Assembly (NCBI RefSeq): GCF_000621485.1 | Contig: NZ_JHYF01000014.1 | Coordinates: 1 to 64,000 of the forward strand | Length of the DNA: 64,000 bases | From: Alkaliphilus transvaalensis ATCC 700919 | GTDB taxonomy: Bacteria > Bacillota > Clostridia > Peptostreptococcales > Natronincolaceae | Direction of reading: 5' to 3' | Shown here: one piece after another, positions 63,857-64,000 of the stretch | How the letters are laid out: the number at the start of each line of letters is the position of its first letter | How positions within the stretch are numbered: position 1 is the first letter of the stretch | Notes under the pieces: model-generated | Told to the model about the DNA's origin: nothing | Databases searched by the model: none | What the model saw: the letters and a program-made list of their open reading frames with translations, nothing else | Position numbers and translations under genes: made by a program

Positions 63857-64000
63857 TAGTTCATCTGACCCCCTTGATTATTATTCCCCATATTCATACC
63901 ATTTTGCATGGTGTTAACTTGGTTAGCATAATTCAATAGATCCATATAATTTTGCTGATGTACTTTCGTTGTTTCCAGAAGCATTTGTTTTCTTTGGGGA
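63856..64000 (-). CDS. Spore coat protein, C-terminal part (runs off the right edge)
   Basis: The last 47 or so codons of an upstream coat gene. The frame reads KQMLLETTKVHQQNY, then an Asn/Met/Gly-rich tail and stop TAA at 63856-63858, one base shared with the next ATG. The QxNQ- and Met-rich C-terminus resembles short CotF-family members. The start lies outside the window. Confidence 0.72.
   Translation of the reverse strand, partial: PQRKQMLLETTKVHQQNYMDLLNYANQVNTMQNGMNMGNNNQGGQMN

Overview
The window is a low-GC Firmicutes chromosome segment. Small acid-soluble spore protein, CotF-like coat proteins and YtaF mark a spore former. The FMN-riboswitch rib operon, NhaC-type antiporter, OFA transporter, malic enzyme and gene style point to the anaerobic, often alkaliphilic Clostridia around Alkaliphilus/Natronincola. 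The genus is an inference; the partial 16S rRNA at the left edge would settle it. No prophage, insertion sequence, CRISPR array or tRNA gene was seen.

Layout. 1-0.5 kb: 5' end of a 16S rRNA gene read leftwards, with two tandem sigma-A promoters. 1.5-3.2 kb: a DUF1576 membrane protein and a small partner. 3.9-7.9 kb: ribDEBAH behind an FMN riboswitch with an unusually long expression platform. 7.9-15 kb: transporters (EamA, PF11449 metal exporter, DUF318 permease plus TIGR03943 partner, NhaC). 15.6-31.9 kb: a complete starch/cyclodextrin/maltodextrin system. 32-39 kb: MutY, an OFA transporter and a MntABCD-type metal importer. 39.1-42.7 kb: peroxiredoxin and a CadC-CadA metal-resistance operon. 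43-53.3 kb: two Old Yellow Enzymes, SspH, malic enzyme, DUF421/DUF4363, an aldehyde dehydrogenase, UppP, a RIC protein and a MazG-like protein. 53.6-64 kb: tocopherol-cyclase-like protein, cupin, stalk-domain serine hydrolase, AsnB, ABC exporter, YbaK, MATE and two coat proteins.

The most notable signal is in cadA. The obvious open frame starts at codon 53 of a longer gene. Upstream, in the same frame, lie a good ribosome binding site, an ATG and a heavy-metal-associated domain whose first metal-binding cysteine codon is UGA (GVD-U-PSCA). A short hairpin with G in its apical loop starts about ten bases after the UGA, as in bacterial SECIS elements. This reads as a selenocysteine-containing CadA-type P-type ATPase (UxxC in place of CxxC), controlled by a CadC repressor that keeps both its Cys4 and its alpha-5 metal sites.

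The carbohydrate cluster works as a pathway. A secreted CGTase-like GH13 enzyme acts on starch, MalEFG imports cyclic or linear dextrins, MsmK-type ATPase powers import, and cyclomaltodextrinase, intracellular amylase, MalQ and a short alpha-glucan phosphorylase degrade them. Four near-identical 16-bp palindromes mark the promoters of the amylase, malE, cyclomaltodextrinase and phosphorylase genes. They suit the local LacI-family regulator but also match the CcpA cre consensus. A 16-bp hairpin between malE and malF probably sets the excess of binding protein over permease. Intergenic spacers are rich in short tandem duplications, and one roughly 105-bp element occurs twice inside the sugar cluster.
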